31,178 bases of DNA, from contig CAIQJW010000249.1 in NCBI GenBank assembly GCA_903872255.1, positions 1 through 31,178 of the forward strand. The letters run 5' to 3'. The notes beneath the pieces were generated by a model. It was not told where the DNA came from and made no database searches. It saw nothing but the letters and a program-made list of their open reading frames with translations. The translations under genes and the position numbers were made by a program. Positions 1 to 8,220 of the stretch are shown one piece after another (the first letter of the stretch is position 1; each line of letters begins with the position of its first letter). This DNA comes from an uncultured delta proteobacterium. GTDB taxonomy: Bacteria > Desulfobacterota > Syntrophorhabdia > Syntrophorhabdales > Syntrophorhabdaceae.

Positions 1-97
1 AAGCCGGGATCCATTCTTTTACCCTTTTACTTATGAACCGGTTTTCCGATTTGATGTTGGTTTTTCGCGTTCACGCCTTACGACTTACGATCTTCCC

Positions 98-2083
98 TCA
101 ATATTCGCTGATCGACCATTCTTCGTAGCAGGAGCTTTTCAGCTCTGCCAGGAAGCGGGAAGGGCGCATGATGATGTGGCCTGCCTGACGGTCAAAGGCA
201 AGGATGGGGTAGCAGAGATAAAGTTCATCCATCGCCCTGGTCGACGCAACGTAGAAAAGGCGTCTCTCTTCTTCAATAGCGCCTTCTTCGACCGCTTTCG
301 GGTTAGGGAACCTTCCTTCCGCGCACCAAATGATAAAGACGACCTGCCATTCGAGGCCCTTGGCCTGATGGATCGTGCTGAGAATGATCCGTTCTTCGTC
401 AAAATCACCTTCTGCGACGGCCTCTTCACCGCTTAACCCGCTCATAAGCGACAGTTCGCCGAGGAATGAATCCAGGGAATTATATCTGGTTGAGAAATTG
501 ATGAGCTGCCCGAGGTCTTCGAGGCGGGCCTCATAATTGGGATACGTGAATTTCATGTATTCTATATAACCGTGCTTGAGAACGGCCGAGATCATATCCC
601 CCGGCGCCTCGTCGTTCTTAAGGTCTCTCAGTTCGGAAAACAGCTTCGCCCAGACGTCGATGTTCTCCTTTCTGATGCTTTTAAACGTATCCGCGATCTT
701 TTTCGATACCAGGGGCTCGAACGGGTCCTCCTGCCCCTTGATAAAGGCATAGATAGTATCTGCTGTTTTCTTCCCGATGCGGGGAAATATCCGGAACATC
801 CTTTTCCACGAGATCTCGTCATTCGGATTGGACACGACGCGCAGAAATGACACGACATCCTTGATATGGGCCTGCTCGAAAAATCTGAGGCCGCTTCGTA
901 TCTCGAACGGTATCCCGCGGCGGGTCAATTCCATCTGGACTTCCATTGAATGATAGTGCGCCCGGTAGAGGATCGAGATCTTCTCGAGCGGGATGCCTTC
1001 GTCCGCCAGTTCCAGTACCCTCTGCACGACGAACTCGGCCTGCTGGATCACATCCCGCGAGGGAGCGATGACGGGGACGACGCCATTTGTTCGCACGCTG
1101 TGCAGGTTTTTCTCGAACTGCTTAGTATTGTATGAGATGGAATTGTTCGCAAGGTCCAGTATCTCGGGGGTGCTGCGATAGTTTGTCTCTAATTTGAAGA
1201 TCCGCGCCTCTTCGTATTTCTTCGGGAAATCGAGTATGTTCTGGAAATTGGCTCCGCGGAACGAGTAAATGCTCTGTGCGTCATCACCGACAACCATGAC
1301 ATTTCGGTTGATAAGGCCCATGAAATCTATTATCTCCGACTGGATCCGGTTTGTATCCTGGTACTCGTCGACCAGGATATGGCTGAATGTCATTGCGTAG
1401 GCTTTTCTGAGTTCCGGATCTTCCGAAAGTATCGTGTGCCAGAACGTGAGCAGGTCGTCGAAGTCCATTGCATTGGTTTCCCGCTTCCTGCGGGTGTAGA
1501 TCGTATGGATCGACGTCATTTCATCGATGAGGTCATAGAAGAAGGGGTTGCGTTCACGGATAGCTCCCTCGACCGTATGCATTGTATTGGCTGCATAGCT
1601 GAACAGTTCCTTGAGCACACCACTCTTGGGGAACATCCTGCTCTTTGTGTCTACGCCCGATTCCTTGACGGCCAGTTCGACGACATCCTTCGCATCTTCA
1701 TTGTCAAGTATCGTGAAATTCCTGTAATAGCCGACCCTGTCGGCATGCTGGCGAAGGACCAGGTTGGCGATATGATGGAATGTCCCCCCCCAGATATACC
1801 GGGTGTCTATTTTAACAAGATGCTCAACGCGATGAAGCATTTCCCGTGCGGCCTTATTCGTAAACGTAAGAAGCAATATGCCCCCGGGAGGGATGCCCCT
1901 CTCAAGAAGGCGTGCGACCCGGTAGGTGACGACACGGGTCTTGCCGCTGCCCGCCCCCGCGATGACGAGGATCGGCCCATCGTCGCCAAGGACAACGCTC
2001 CGCTGCTCCTCATTCAATTCACTGGCGTAATCGATGGCGGTTGTGACGGGCGACACATCGCGGTGGATCGTATACTTTTTCAC
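98..2083 (-). CDS. UvrD/Rep/PcrA-family 3'-5' DNA helicase
   Basis: Superfamily 1A helicase of 661 residues that unwinds DNA during repair or replication restart in the cytoplasm. The motifs are in order: Q motif LNEEQR near residue 23, Walker A GAGSGKT at 43-49, Walker B DEYQDTN near 238, motif III GDDAQSIYSFRGAN, motif IV NYRST, motif V STIHQAKGLEW and motif VI LFYVASTRA near the C-terminus. It is shorter than E. coli UvrD (720 residues) because the C-terminal tail after motif VI is brief. The start is GTG; no good ribosome site precedes it, but a near-consensus promoter ends 8 nt upstream. It is divergent from adk. Whether it is UvrD, Rep or PcrA cannot be decided from motifs alone, so no symbol is given. 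Confidence 0.93.
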   Translation of the reverse strand: MKKYTIHRDVSPVTTAIDYASELNEEQRSVVLGDDGPILVIAGAGSGKTRVVTYRVARLLERGIPPGGILLLTFTNKAAREMLHRVEHLVKIDTRYIWGGTFHHIANLVLRQHADRVGYYRNFTILDNEDAKDVVELAVKESGVDTKSRMFPKSGVLKELFSYAANTMHTVEGAIRERNPFFYDLIDEMTSIHTIYTRRKRETNAMDFDDLLTFWHTILSEDPELRKAYAMTFSHILVDEYQDTNRIQSEIIDFMGLINRNVMVVGDDAQSIYSFRGANFQNILDFPKKYEEARIFKLETNYRSTPEILDLANNSISYNTKQFEKNLHSVRTNGVVPVIAPSRDVIQQAEFVVQRVLELADEGIPLEKISILYRAHYHSMEVQMELTRRGIPFEIRSGLRFFEQAHIKDVVSFLRVVSNPNDEISWKRMFRIFPRIGKKTADTIYAFIKGQEDPFEPLVSKKIADTFKSIRKENIDVWAKLFSELRDLKNDEAPGDMISAVLKHGYIEYMKFTYPNYEARLEDLGQLINFSTRYNSLDSFLGELSLMSGLSGEEAVAEGDFDEERIILSTIHQAKGLEWQVVFIIWCAEGRFPNPKAVEEGAIEEERRLFYVASTRAMDELYLCYPILAFDRQAGHIIMRPSRFLAELKSSCYEEWSISEY

Positions 2084-2091
2084 GGCGATAC

Positions 2092-2120
2092 ATTATGCCC
2101 CGCCGAAAAAGCCATGTCAA
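2092..2120 (-). promoter_or_regulatory. Sigma70-type promoter of the helicase gene
   Basis: Reading the minus strand, TTGACA (2120-2115), a 17-nt spacer and CATAAT (2097-2092). The GTG start is only 8 nt beyond the -10, so the transcript should be leaderless or carry a leader of one or two bases. Predicted from sequence only. Confidence 0.65.
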
Positions 2121-2238
2121 GCCGCGCCAAAATTGCGCCGGGATGTAACGTTATGTTTTTGTCGGTGATTTTTTTACATTTTTTTGGTAGACTCAGGAAA
2201 TTTCGCATTGATCATTATAACGCAAAGGAGGATCAATC

Positions 2239-2886
2239 ATGCGTATCGTATTATTGGGAGCACCGGGAGCAGGCAAAGGCACTGTCGCGAAATTGTTGAC
2301 CGAATTTGATGGATCGGTTCAGATCTCCACCGGAGATATCCTGCGAAATGCCGTTAAGGCAGGCAATGAACTCGGCAAAAAAGCAAAAGGATATATGGAA
2401 CGCGGCGAACTCGTGCCCGATGATCTCATCATGGATATCATGGAAGCAAGGATGAAGGATCCTGATTGCCAGAAGGGTTTTCTTCTTGATGGTTTTCCGA
2501 GAACGATCCCGCAGGCCGAAGCATTAAAGAAACTCTTCGAAAAGATCGGTATGAAGCTTGACGCAGCGATCAATCTCGACGTCCCGACCGATGTCATCCT
2601 CGACAGGTTGACAACGAGACGTACGTGCTCGAACTCCGATTGCCAGGAGATATACAATGTAAAGAGCAAACCGCCAAAAGCGGACGGAACCTGCTTCAAG
2701 TGCGGGTCTCCCGCGGTGCAGCGCGCCGATGAGACAGAGGAAGCGATCAAGCAGAGACTCACTACGTATAACGAAAAAACGTCCCCTCTTATTGATTTTT
2801 ACAAAAAGGAAGGCCTTCTCGTAATTGTGAAGTCCCTCGACAGCAAAGAGATCGCCAACGAGATCATAAAGGCGGTAAAGAAATAG
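2239..2886 (+). CDS. adk: Adenylate kinase
   Basis: Cytoplasmic kinase that interconverts ATP + AMP and 2 ADP; 215 residues, the usual length of the long-LID bacterial form. Visible: P-loop GAPGAGKG at residues 7-14, STGDILR and the GFPRT AMP-binding motif. The LID carries a four-cysteine zinc-type site (C-x4-C, 16 residues, C-x2-C) near residues 130-155; the first pair is more widely spaced than the common C-x2-C. The start is set by an excellent ribosome site, AAAGGAGG at 2224-2231, 7 nt before ATG. It stands alone, away from the ribosomal-protein operon where adk often sits, and ends at a hairpin terminator. Confidence 0.97.
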   Translation: MRIVLLGAPGAGKGTVAKLLTEFDGSVQISTGDILRNAVKAGNELGKKAKGYMERGELVPDDLIMDIMEARMKDPDCQKGFLLDGFPRTIPQAEALKKLFEKIGMKLDAAINLDVPTDVILDRLTTRRTCSNSDCQEIYNVKSKPPKADGTCFKCGSPAVQRADETEEAIKQRLTTYNEKTSPLIDFYKKEGLLVIVKSLDSKEIANEIIKAVKK

Positions 2887-2894
2887 AAACGACA

Positions 2895-2944
2895 GGTCAT
2901 GGGTCATGGGTCATGGGAAAACCCCGTAATCCATGACCTTTTTT
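2895..2944 (+). terminator. Repeat-derived rho-independent terminator after adk
   Basis: GGTCATGG occurs three times at a 7-bp period (2895, 2902, 2909), and CCATGACC at 2931-2938 can pair with any of them; a T tract follows (2939-2944, then more T). The sequence starts 9 nt after the adk stop. The three alternative left arms are unusual; a related sequence lies near 7729. Confidence 0.7.
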
Positions 2945-3039
2945 CTTTTGTAAAGGTTCCGATCTCGCAGGACGGTCAGTCCTTCTTCGCCGAGCATGTA
3001 GAACAGTACGGCCAGGCCGACGATATGTGACACTTCCAT
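2911..3039 (-). other. Possible small ORF or gene remnant, 42 residues
   Basis: An ATG-started minus-strand frame encoding one hydrophobic stretch (roughly HIVGLAVLFYMLG) followed by EEGLTVLR and a basic tail. The look is of the C-terminal part of a small membrane protein, faintly like phage holin family 4, but this is weak pattern matching. The last dozen residues run into the adk terminator repeat, there is no good ribosome site, and a stop lies 11 codons upstream of the ATG. It may be a decayed gene end rather than a functional gene. Confidence 0.2.
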
Positions 3040-3194
3040 GAAATACCCGGCATCCAAAGTTTGAAGCAGTCATTTTAGGTCTTTCTGTTCATCATGCAAA
3101 ACGTGCGATTTAATACCATTTTCCCGAGTTTGCCGCAACGGATAATAAGAGCGAAATACTTGATATCAGGGGGTTTTGGGCTTTTTATTTTTTA
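3040..3194. other. Intergenic spacer without recognised gene
   Basis: Part of the 385-bp gap between adk and the GlcD-like gene. Beyond the adk terminator, the doubtful 42-residue frame and the promoter starting at 3195, no coding or structured element was seen here. Confidence 0.5.
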
Positions 3195-3224
3195 TTGACA
3201 AAGGGCAATTGAACACGATATATA
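3195..3224 (+). promoter_or_regulatory. Sigma70-type promoter of the glcD-like operon
   Basis: TTGACA at 3195-3200, an 18-nt spacer, TATATA at 3219-3224. Transcription would begin near 3231, leaving a leader of about 40 nt with an AGGGGG ribosome site. This argues against translation starting upstream at 3176 and for the ATG at 3272. Confidence 0.65.
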
Positions 3225-3271
3225 AAGTACGTGAAATTAGTAACAATATCAAAAATCAGGGGGTACCAGGG

Positions 3272-4654
3272 ATGTTAAAAGAGTCAGTGATCAGCGAATT
3301 ACAGAAGATTGTCGGTAAAGACAATGTGTTGACAGCGCCTGAAGCTCTTAAAGCCTATTCCTACGATGGGACAACAAGCTGGATTCATGAACCCGATGCC
3401 GTTGTTTTTCCGACGACGACTGATGAAGTATCCCGGATCATGAAACTGGCCAATGCTGAGAAAATACCGGTTACCCCAAGGGGCGGCGGCACAAACGTAA
3501 GCGGCGGTTCCGTTCCCTGGTTGGGCGGCATTGTTATGACCATGACGAAATTCAACAAGATACTCAGGGTCGACAAGGAGAACCTGACCGCCACGGTCGA
3601 GCCCGGCGTCGTCCTCCAGGACCTCACCATGCGGCTCGCGAAAGACGGCTTGTTTTTCCCGCCCGATCCGCAGAGCTTTCTCGGCGCGACGATGGGCGGT
3701 ATCATATCTGAAAATGCCGGCGGCCCCGCCGGTGTGAAATACGGTGTCACAAAACAGTATATTCTCGGTATCGAGGTGGTCCTTGCGAACGGCGATATCA
3801 TTCATCTCGGCGGCAGAACGCTGAAGAATGTCGTCGGTTACGACCTGCTTCATATCTTTATCAGTGGCGAGGGAACACTCGGAGTCATCACCAAGGCCGA
3901 ATTGAAATTGAACCCCCTGCCCCAGGCGAGAAAGACACTCTGCGTCGTCTATGACGATGTCGCCGTTGCTGGCGAAGGTGTTTTCCGCGTGCTCGAGAAC
4001 GGCGTTATCCCCTGTAAGATTGAAATGATTGACAACTGGGTCATCAACAGGATCGAAGAAATGATGCCGATCGGCCTCCCGAAAGATGCCGATGCATGCC
4101 TCTTGTTCGAGGTGGACGGTATGCCTGAGGTTGTCGAGAAAGAGGCAGAGAAGATCGCAGAGATCACAAAGAAATACGGCGCAAAGGAAGCCCGCATCGC
4201 ACCAAATCAGGACGAAGCCAACAAGTACTGGTTGGCCCGGCGTGCCGGTTTCGCGGCTGTCTTCGGAAAAGCGAAACAGGTATTTGCGGAAGACGTCACG
4301 GTACCGCGCGGAAATATCCCCGCCTTCATCAAGAAGATCAGGGAAATCGCTAAGACATTCGATGTCGAGATCGTCGTCCTCGGCCATGCCGGTGACGGAA
4401 ACCTCCACCCCGCCGTTCTCACAGATCCCGCCAACAAAGATCATTACGAACGCGCCTTAAAGGCGGTGGATGCGATCATTGAAAGCGCCGCCGTTGAGTT
4501 TGGCGGCGTGCTCTCCGGAGAACACGGTATCGGCCTTGAGAAGAAGAAATTTATGAGAAAGGTCACCGAACCGGCGGTCATAAACATGATGAAGGGTATC
4601 AAGGCCCTCATCGACCCGAACAACATCATGAACCCGGGCAAGATCTGGGAGTAG
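3272..4654 (+). CDS. FAD-binding 2-hydroxy-acid dehydrogenase, GlcD/D-lactate dehydrogenase type
   Basis: Flavoprotein of 460 residues that should oxidise a D-2-hydroxy acid such as lactate, glycolate or 2-hydroxyglutarate; the substrate cannot be read from motifs. The N-terminal half is a PCMH-type FAD-binding domain with PRGGGTNVSGG and a second FAD segment MGGIISENAGGPAGVKYGVT. The C-terminal half is the FAD oxidase domain with HAGDGNLHP and the terminal GEHGIG signature. I chose ATG 3272 because AGGGGG lies just upstream and a promoter at 3195-3224 excludes the earlier in-frame start, whose extra 32 residues do not look like the family. The Fe-S partner follows 21 nt downstream, so the two should form a complex that passes electrons to the quinone pool or an electron-transfer protein. 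Confidence 0.9.
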   Translation: MLKESVISELQKIVGKDNVLTAPEALKAYSYDGTTSWIHEPDAVVFPTTTDEVSRIMKLANAEKIPVTPRGGGTNVSGGSVPWLGGIVMTMTKFNKILRVDKENLTATVEPGVVLQDLTMRLAKDGLFFPPDPQSFLGATMGGIISENAGGPAGVKYGVTKQYILGIEVVLANGDIIHLGGRTLKNVVGYDLLHIFISGEGTLGVITKAELKLNPLPQARKTLCVVYDDVAVAGEGVFRVLENGVIPCKIEMIDNWVINRIEEMMPIGLPKDADACLLFEVDGMPEVVEKEAEKIAEITKKYGAKEARIAPNQDEANKYWLARRAGFAAVFGKAKQVFAEDVTVPRGNIPAFIKKIREIAKTFDVEIVVLGHAGDGNLHPAVLTDPANKDHYERALKAVDAIIESAAVEFGGVLSGEHGIGLEKKKFMRKVTEPAVINMMKGIKALIDPNNIMNPGKIWE

Positions 4655-4675
4655 CCTATACAAGGGGGTTTAAGA

Positions 4676-5947
4676 GTGAAAGACCTGAAGGAACTTAAAA
4701 AAATAGAACAATTCTCAGATCAGTGCATGAAATGCGGCTTTTGCAGTTTCTTCTGCCCTGTTTACCAGGAAGAAAAGATGGAAACATCCGTTGCCCGCGG
4801 TAAGAATTTTCTTATAAAGGAAGTCCTCGCGGGAAGGCAGGAGTTCACGCCTGAGATGGGCGATATTATCGGTAAATGCCTCCTTTGCAAGCGCTGCGCA
4901 GCGAACTGCCCGTCAAAGACGCAGATCGACCGTGTCGTCGTCGGTGCCCGCGCGCAGATGGTAAAAGAAAAGGGCCTGGGGGCCATAAAGAACTTTGCTT
5001 TCCGCAAGGTCATGGCCAACAGGAAGGCATTCGGGAAATACGCCCGGCTTATGCAGAAATTCCAGTGGATGATGCCGACGACCGAAGGCAAGATCAAGCA
5101 CCTTCCCGATTTCGTTAAGGGGCTCGGGAAGAGGAATTTCCCGGCACTTTCAAAGACATTTCTCCGTGATCAGGTAAAACCTGTCTATAAACCTCAGAAT
5201 GGCCAGCAGGCAAAGATGAGGGTCGGATTCTTTATGGGATGCGCCATGGATTTTGTATACCCGGAACTGGGTCTTAAGATCATCGACTTCCTTACCCGGC
5301 ACGGAGTGGAAGTTGTTGTCCCCGAGGACCAGAACTGCTGCGGCGCCGCGATTTATTTCAGCGGCGACCTCGAGACCGGCCGTATGCTCGCCGACCTCAA
5401 CATAAAGGCATACAAGGACCTGAACGTTGATTATATCGTGACAGGCTGCGGCACATGCAGTTCAACACTCAAGGATTACCAGAAATATCTTCCCGATAAC
5501 GAGGACCAGCTGCAGAGGTACACGGAATTCGAGAAAAAGATAAAGGACAGCACGGAATTTATCATAGATATCCTCAAGGTCCCGCCCGAAGAATTCAAGC
5601 TGAAAAAGGAATTCGAAGGCAAAACAGCGACATGGCATGATCCCTGCCATCTTATCAGGTATCAGAACATAAAGGACCAGCCGAGAGCGATATTGAAGGC
5701 GCTCAAGGGCCTCAAGTTCGTGGAGATGCCCAATGCCGATCTGTGCTGTGGAATGGGCGGCTCGTTCAGTGTCTATCATTACGACCTGACAAAGAAGATA
5801 GCATTAAAGAAAATGGACGGAATAAAAGCAACTGGCGCGGATATCGTCGTTACCGCCTGCCCGGGCTGTATGATCAACCTGCTTGATAACGTTTTGTTGA
5901 ACAAAATGCCACAGAAGGTACATCATTTGCTTGAACTGGTGGAGTGA
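4676..5947 (+). CDS. GlcF-like (Fe-S)-binding oxidoreductase subunit with CCG domains
   Basis: Iron-sulfur subunit of 423 residues expected to take electrons from the flavoprotein encoded just upstream. Two 4Fe-4S ferredoxin motifs lie at Cys17/20/23/27 and Cys68/71/74/78. Two CCG (cysteine-rich) domains follow: one with GCAMD...NCCGAA and GCGTC, the other with CHL...DLCCGMGGSF and ACPGC, as in GlcF, LutA/LldE and heterodisulfide reductase subunit B. Translation starts at GTG, preceded by GGGGG. There is no transmembrane segment, so membrane contact would be through a partner. It belongs to the same operon as the GlcD-like gene and is followed after 124 bp by an acyl-CoA synthetase. Confidence 0.9.
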   Translation: MKDLKELKKIEQFSDQCMKCGFCSFFCPVYQEEKMETSVARGKNFLIKEVLAGRQEFTPEMGDIIGKCLLCKRCAANCPSKTQIDRVVVGARAQMVKEKGLGAIKNFAFRKVMANRKAFGKYARLMQKFQWMMPTTEGKIKHLPDFVKGLGKRNFPALSKTFLRDQVKPVYKPQNGQQAKMRVGFFMGCAMDFVYPELGLKIIDFLTRHGVEVVVPEDQNCCGAAIYFSGDLETGRMLADLNIKAYKDLNVDYIVTGCGTCSSTLKDYQKYLPDNEDQLQRYTEFEKKIKDSTEFIIDILKVPPEEFKLKKEFEGKTATWHDPCHLIRYQNIKDQPRAILKALKGLKFVEMPNADLCCGMGGSFSVYHYDLTKKIALKKMDGIKATGADIVVTACPGCMINLLDNVLLNKMPQKVHHLLELVE

Positions 5948-6071
5948 CAGATCGATATCCCTTGGACAATCGACTAAGGAACACACTTGTGAAAAACAAA
6001 AACCATCGTGCTGATAAACCGATGGGTAACATAATGCGATTTTCATCAATCACACTAAGGAGGGTTTTGTC

Positions 6072-7679
6072 ATGAAGAACGGTCATTGGTTGACGGCTAA
6101 AGACGTGTTGAGAGTAAATGCGTTTAAATGGCCCGATAAGGTAGGTATCAAGGATCTCTATAAGGAGCATACCTTCAAAGCTTGGAATGACAGGGCATGC
6201 AGGCTGGCAAATGCTCTTGCAGACCTGGGGATGAAAAAAGGCGACCGGTTTGCGGTCCTTGGTTACAACTGCGTGGAATGGCTTGAGTTCTACGCCGCCG
6301 CGGCAAAAGGCGGATTTCTCTGCGTGCCTCTTATGTTCAGGCTTGCGGGAGTGGAGATGGAATACATCATCAATCACTGCGAAGCAAAGGTCTTTATCGT
6401 CCAGAGCGGTGTTGACAAGGCAGATGGCAAGGAATTCCCCTGGATCGAACTGGTCAACGATATGAAAAAGAACCTGAAAACGGTCACGCATTACATCAAT
6501 TATGCCGTTGACAGCCCAAGCTATGATGGGTATATCAATTATGAGCAACTGCTTGCAAAATCAAGCGCTGCCGAACCGGCCACAGTCGTTGAGCCGGATG
6601 ATATATGGGTCATTATGTACACTGGCGGAACAACCGGTCTGCCTAAAGGCGTTATGAAGAGCCATGCGAACCTCTTCTCCCAGTATTTCATCATGATCTA
6701 CGATCATCAGTTCAACTTCAATGACTGCAACCTTCTCGTCATGCCCTGCTGCCATGTCAACTCACTTTTCTATTCATTTGTCGCGACATGGGTCGGCGGA
6801 TGCGTCATGGCTTACAACATGGTCTCATTCAACCCCGAAGGTCTTATCAAGTGTTTTGCAGACTACGGAGTCACCTTCACTTCTCTCGTGCCGACACACT
6901 ATATTATGATGTTGGCCCTTCCCGACGAAGTAAGGGCGAAATATGACCTCGCCTGCATCAAGAAATTGCTTATTTCTTCAGCTCCCGCCCGTCGTGACAC
7001 GAAACAGGGCGTTCTGAAGATGTTCCCCAACTCTGAGCTTTATGAAGCATACGGCTCCACAGAGGCTGGTATTGTTACCGTCCTGAAGCCGAACGAACAG
7101 ATGACGAAACTCGGCTCATGCGGCCGCGAAGTCATCGGAAGTGATATCCTCAGGCTCTATGACGAAGACGGAAACCTTGTTGATAAGCCGAATATAGTCG
7201 GCGAGCTCTATTCACGCAGCCCGCAGATTTTCGAGCAGTATTGGAAAGATCCTGAAAAAACCGCGGCAGCCATGAAGGGCGAATACTTCAGCGCCGGTGA
7301 CATGGCAATGCGGGATGAGGAAGGCTTCTACACCCTCGTCGACAGAAAAGCCAACATGATCATCTCCGGCGGCGAAAACATTTTCCCGTCAGAAGTCGAG
7401 AATTGTGTAGGCGGCCATCCGGATGTCAAGGACGTGGCAGTCATCGGTGTCCCTCATGAAAAATGGGGCGAACAGGTAACTGCAATTGTCGTCCTCCACG
7501 AAGGCAAGGCCATGGAAGCAAATGATGTAGGTGCATGGTGCAAGGGTAAGATCGCAGGCTTCAAAGTCCCGAAGAACATCGTGTTCATCAAGGACGAAGA
7601 GATGCCGAGATCAGGCGCAGGCAAGATCCTCCACAGGATCCTCCGCGAACGTTACGGCAAATGGGCCGACCATCAGTAA
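6072..7679 (+). CDS. AMP-forming acyl-CoA synthetase (AMP-binding ligase)
   Basis: Adenylate-forming ligase of 535 residues that activates a carboxylic acid with ATP and CoA. Visible motifs: the P-loop-like YTGGTTGLPKGV near residue 185, the YGSTEAG adenine-binding motif, the GEYFSAGDMA aspartate motif, DRKANMIISGGENIFPSEVE hinge and the C-terminal PRSGAGKILHR with the catalytic lysine. The substrate (fatty, aromatic or dicarboxylic acid) cannot be told from the sequence. The start is set by GGAGGG at 6058-6063, 8 nt upstream of ATG. It lies on the same strand as the GlcD/GlcF pair with a 124-bp gap, so it may be co-transcribed or have its own promoter; a strong terminator closes it. Confidence 0.92.
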   Translation: MKNGHWLTAKDVLRVNAFKWPDKVGIKDLYKEHTFKAWNDRACRLANALADLGMKKGDRFAVLGYNCVEWLEFYAAAAKGGFLCVPLMFRLAGVEMEYIINHCEAKVFIVQSGVDKADGKEFPWIELVNDMKKNLKTVTHYINYAVDSPSYDGYINYEQLLAKSSAAEPATVVEPDDIWVIMYTGGTTGLPKGVMKSHANLFSQYFIMIYDHQFNFNDCNLLVMPCCHVNSLFYSFVATWVGGCVMAYNMVSFNPEGLIKCFADYGVTFTSLVPTHYIMMLALPDEVRAKYDLACIKKLLISSAPARRDTKQGVLKMFPNSELYEAYGSTEAGIVTVLKPNEQMTKLGSCGREVIGSDILRLYDEDGNLVDKPNIVGELYSRSPQIFEQYWKDPEKTAAAMKGEYFSAGDMAMRDEEGFYTLVDRKANMIISGGENIFPSEVENCVGGHPDVKDVAVIGVPHEKWGEQVTAIVVLHEGKAMEANDVGAWCKGKIAGFKVPKNIVFIKDEEMPRSGAGKILHRILRERYGKWADHQ

Positions 7680-7696
7680 AAATACGAATAAAAACA

Positions 7697-7721
7697 GGGG
7701 ACCTTCGGGTCCCCTTTTTTT
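7697..7721 (+). terminator. Strong rho-independent terminator
   Basis: A perfect 7-bp stem GGGGACC/GGTCCCC with a UUCG tetraloop followed by seven T residues, 17 nt after the acyl-CoA synthetase stop codon. Confidence 0.93.
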
Positions 7722-7728
7722 ATTCAGG

Positions 7729-7797
7729 TCATGGGCAATAGGTTATGGGTAATGGGAAAAACACTTTTTGTCTTCAGCCCATCATAACCCATATGTT
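7729..7797. repeat. Second ATGGG-type repeat hairpin
   Basis: The left arm contains GGTCATGGG, GGTTATGGG and TAATGGG words; the right arm CCCATCATAACC pairs with GGTTATG...ATGGG around a 4-nt bulge and is followed by a T-rich stretch. It resembles the repeat after adk (2895-2944) and may act as a back-up or bidirectional terminator. Confidence 0.5.
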
Positions 7798-7856
7798 TTT
7801 CTTCATACCTCCTGCAGAGTTAGAATAGTATTGACTATAGGCAGCGCTGCGGCGTC

Positions 7857-7885
7857 TTGTCCCTCCATTCTTTATGTGATATGCT
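7857..7885 (+). promoter_or_regulatory. Candidate promoter of the DUF3553-like gene
   Basis: TTGTCC (7857-7862), a 17-nt spacer and TATGCT (7880-7885). The ATG at 7892 is 6 nt beyond the -10, so a leaderless transcript is predicted. The match is moderate. Confidence 0.4.
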
Positions 7886-7891
7886 TATCTG

Positions 7892-8182
7892 ATGTTAGCT
7901 GATTATTTATTATACTTGCAGGTGGGCGATCGTGTGTATCATAAGAGATATACGCGATGGGGAATGGGTGTCGTGATCGAGGAGAGGAGGTCCGAGCTTC
8001 CCGGGGGATTCTGTTATGTCCGCATAAACTTCCAGGACGGAAAGGTCCGGGTTTTCGATAATAATTACAAGAGCGAGAATTGCTGTTACTATGCGGGGAT
8101 TGAAAAAATAGAGGAACGTCACATCGAACTGGAAGAAACCCCGCAGCCAAAGAGAAGATCGAAAAAGATGCTTCCCCGATAG
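7892..8182 (+). CDS. Small DUF3553-like protein
   Basis: A 96-residue soluble protein. The core VGDRVYHKRYTRWGMG...VRINFQDGKVRVFDNN...CCYYAGI is a compact beta-rich domain that I associate with DUF3553, a family without assigned function; the tail is lysine/arginine rich. ATG 7892 has no ribosome site but fits a leaderless start; a GTG at 7922, just before the conserved core, is the alternative and would give 86 residues. It lies 38 bp upstream of selD on the same strand, so the two are probably co-transcribed, though no functional link is known. Confidence 0.75.
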   Translation: MLADYLLYLQVGDRVYHKRYTRWGMGVVIEERRSELPGGFCYVRINFQDGKVRVFDNNYKSENCCYYAGIEKIEERHIELEETPQPKRRSKKMLPR

Positions 8183-8220
8183 GGGAAAGCTAGTTCCAGG
8201 TTGAAACAACGGGAGGAGAG

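Noticed and set aside
1379..2299. 306-residue plus-strand frame opposite the helicase
   Set aside because: It is antisense to a helicase with complete motifs, has no recognisable domain and runs into adk.
2911..3039. Confident holin gene
   Set aside because: Only one hydrophobic segment with a faint resemblance, no ribosome site and no other phage gene; listed only as a doubtful remnant.
3299..4444. 381-residue minus-strand frame opposite the GlcD-like gene
   Set aside because: Composition is that of an antisense shadow of a GC-rich gene; no motif or ribosome site.
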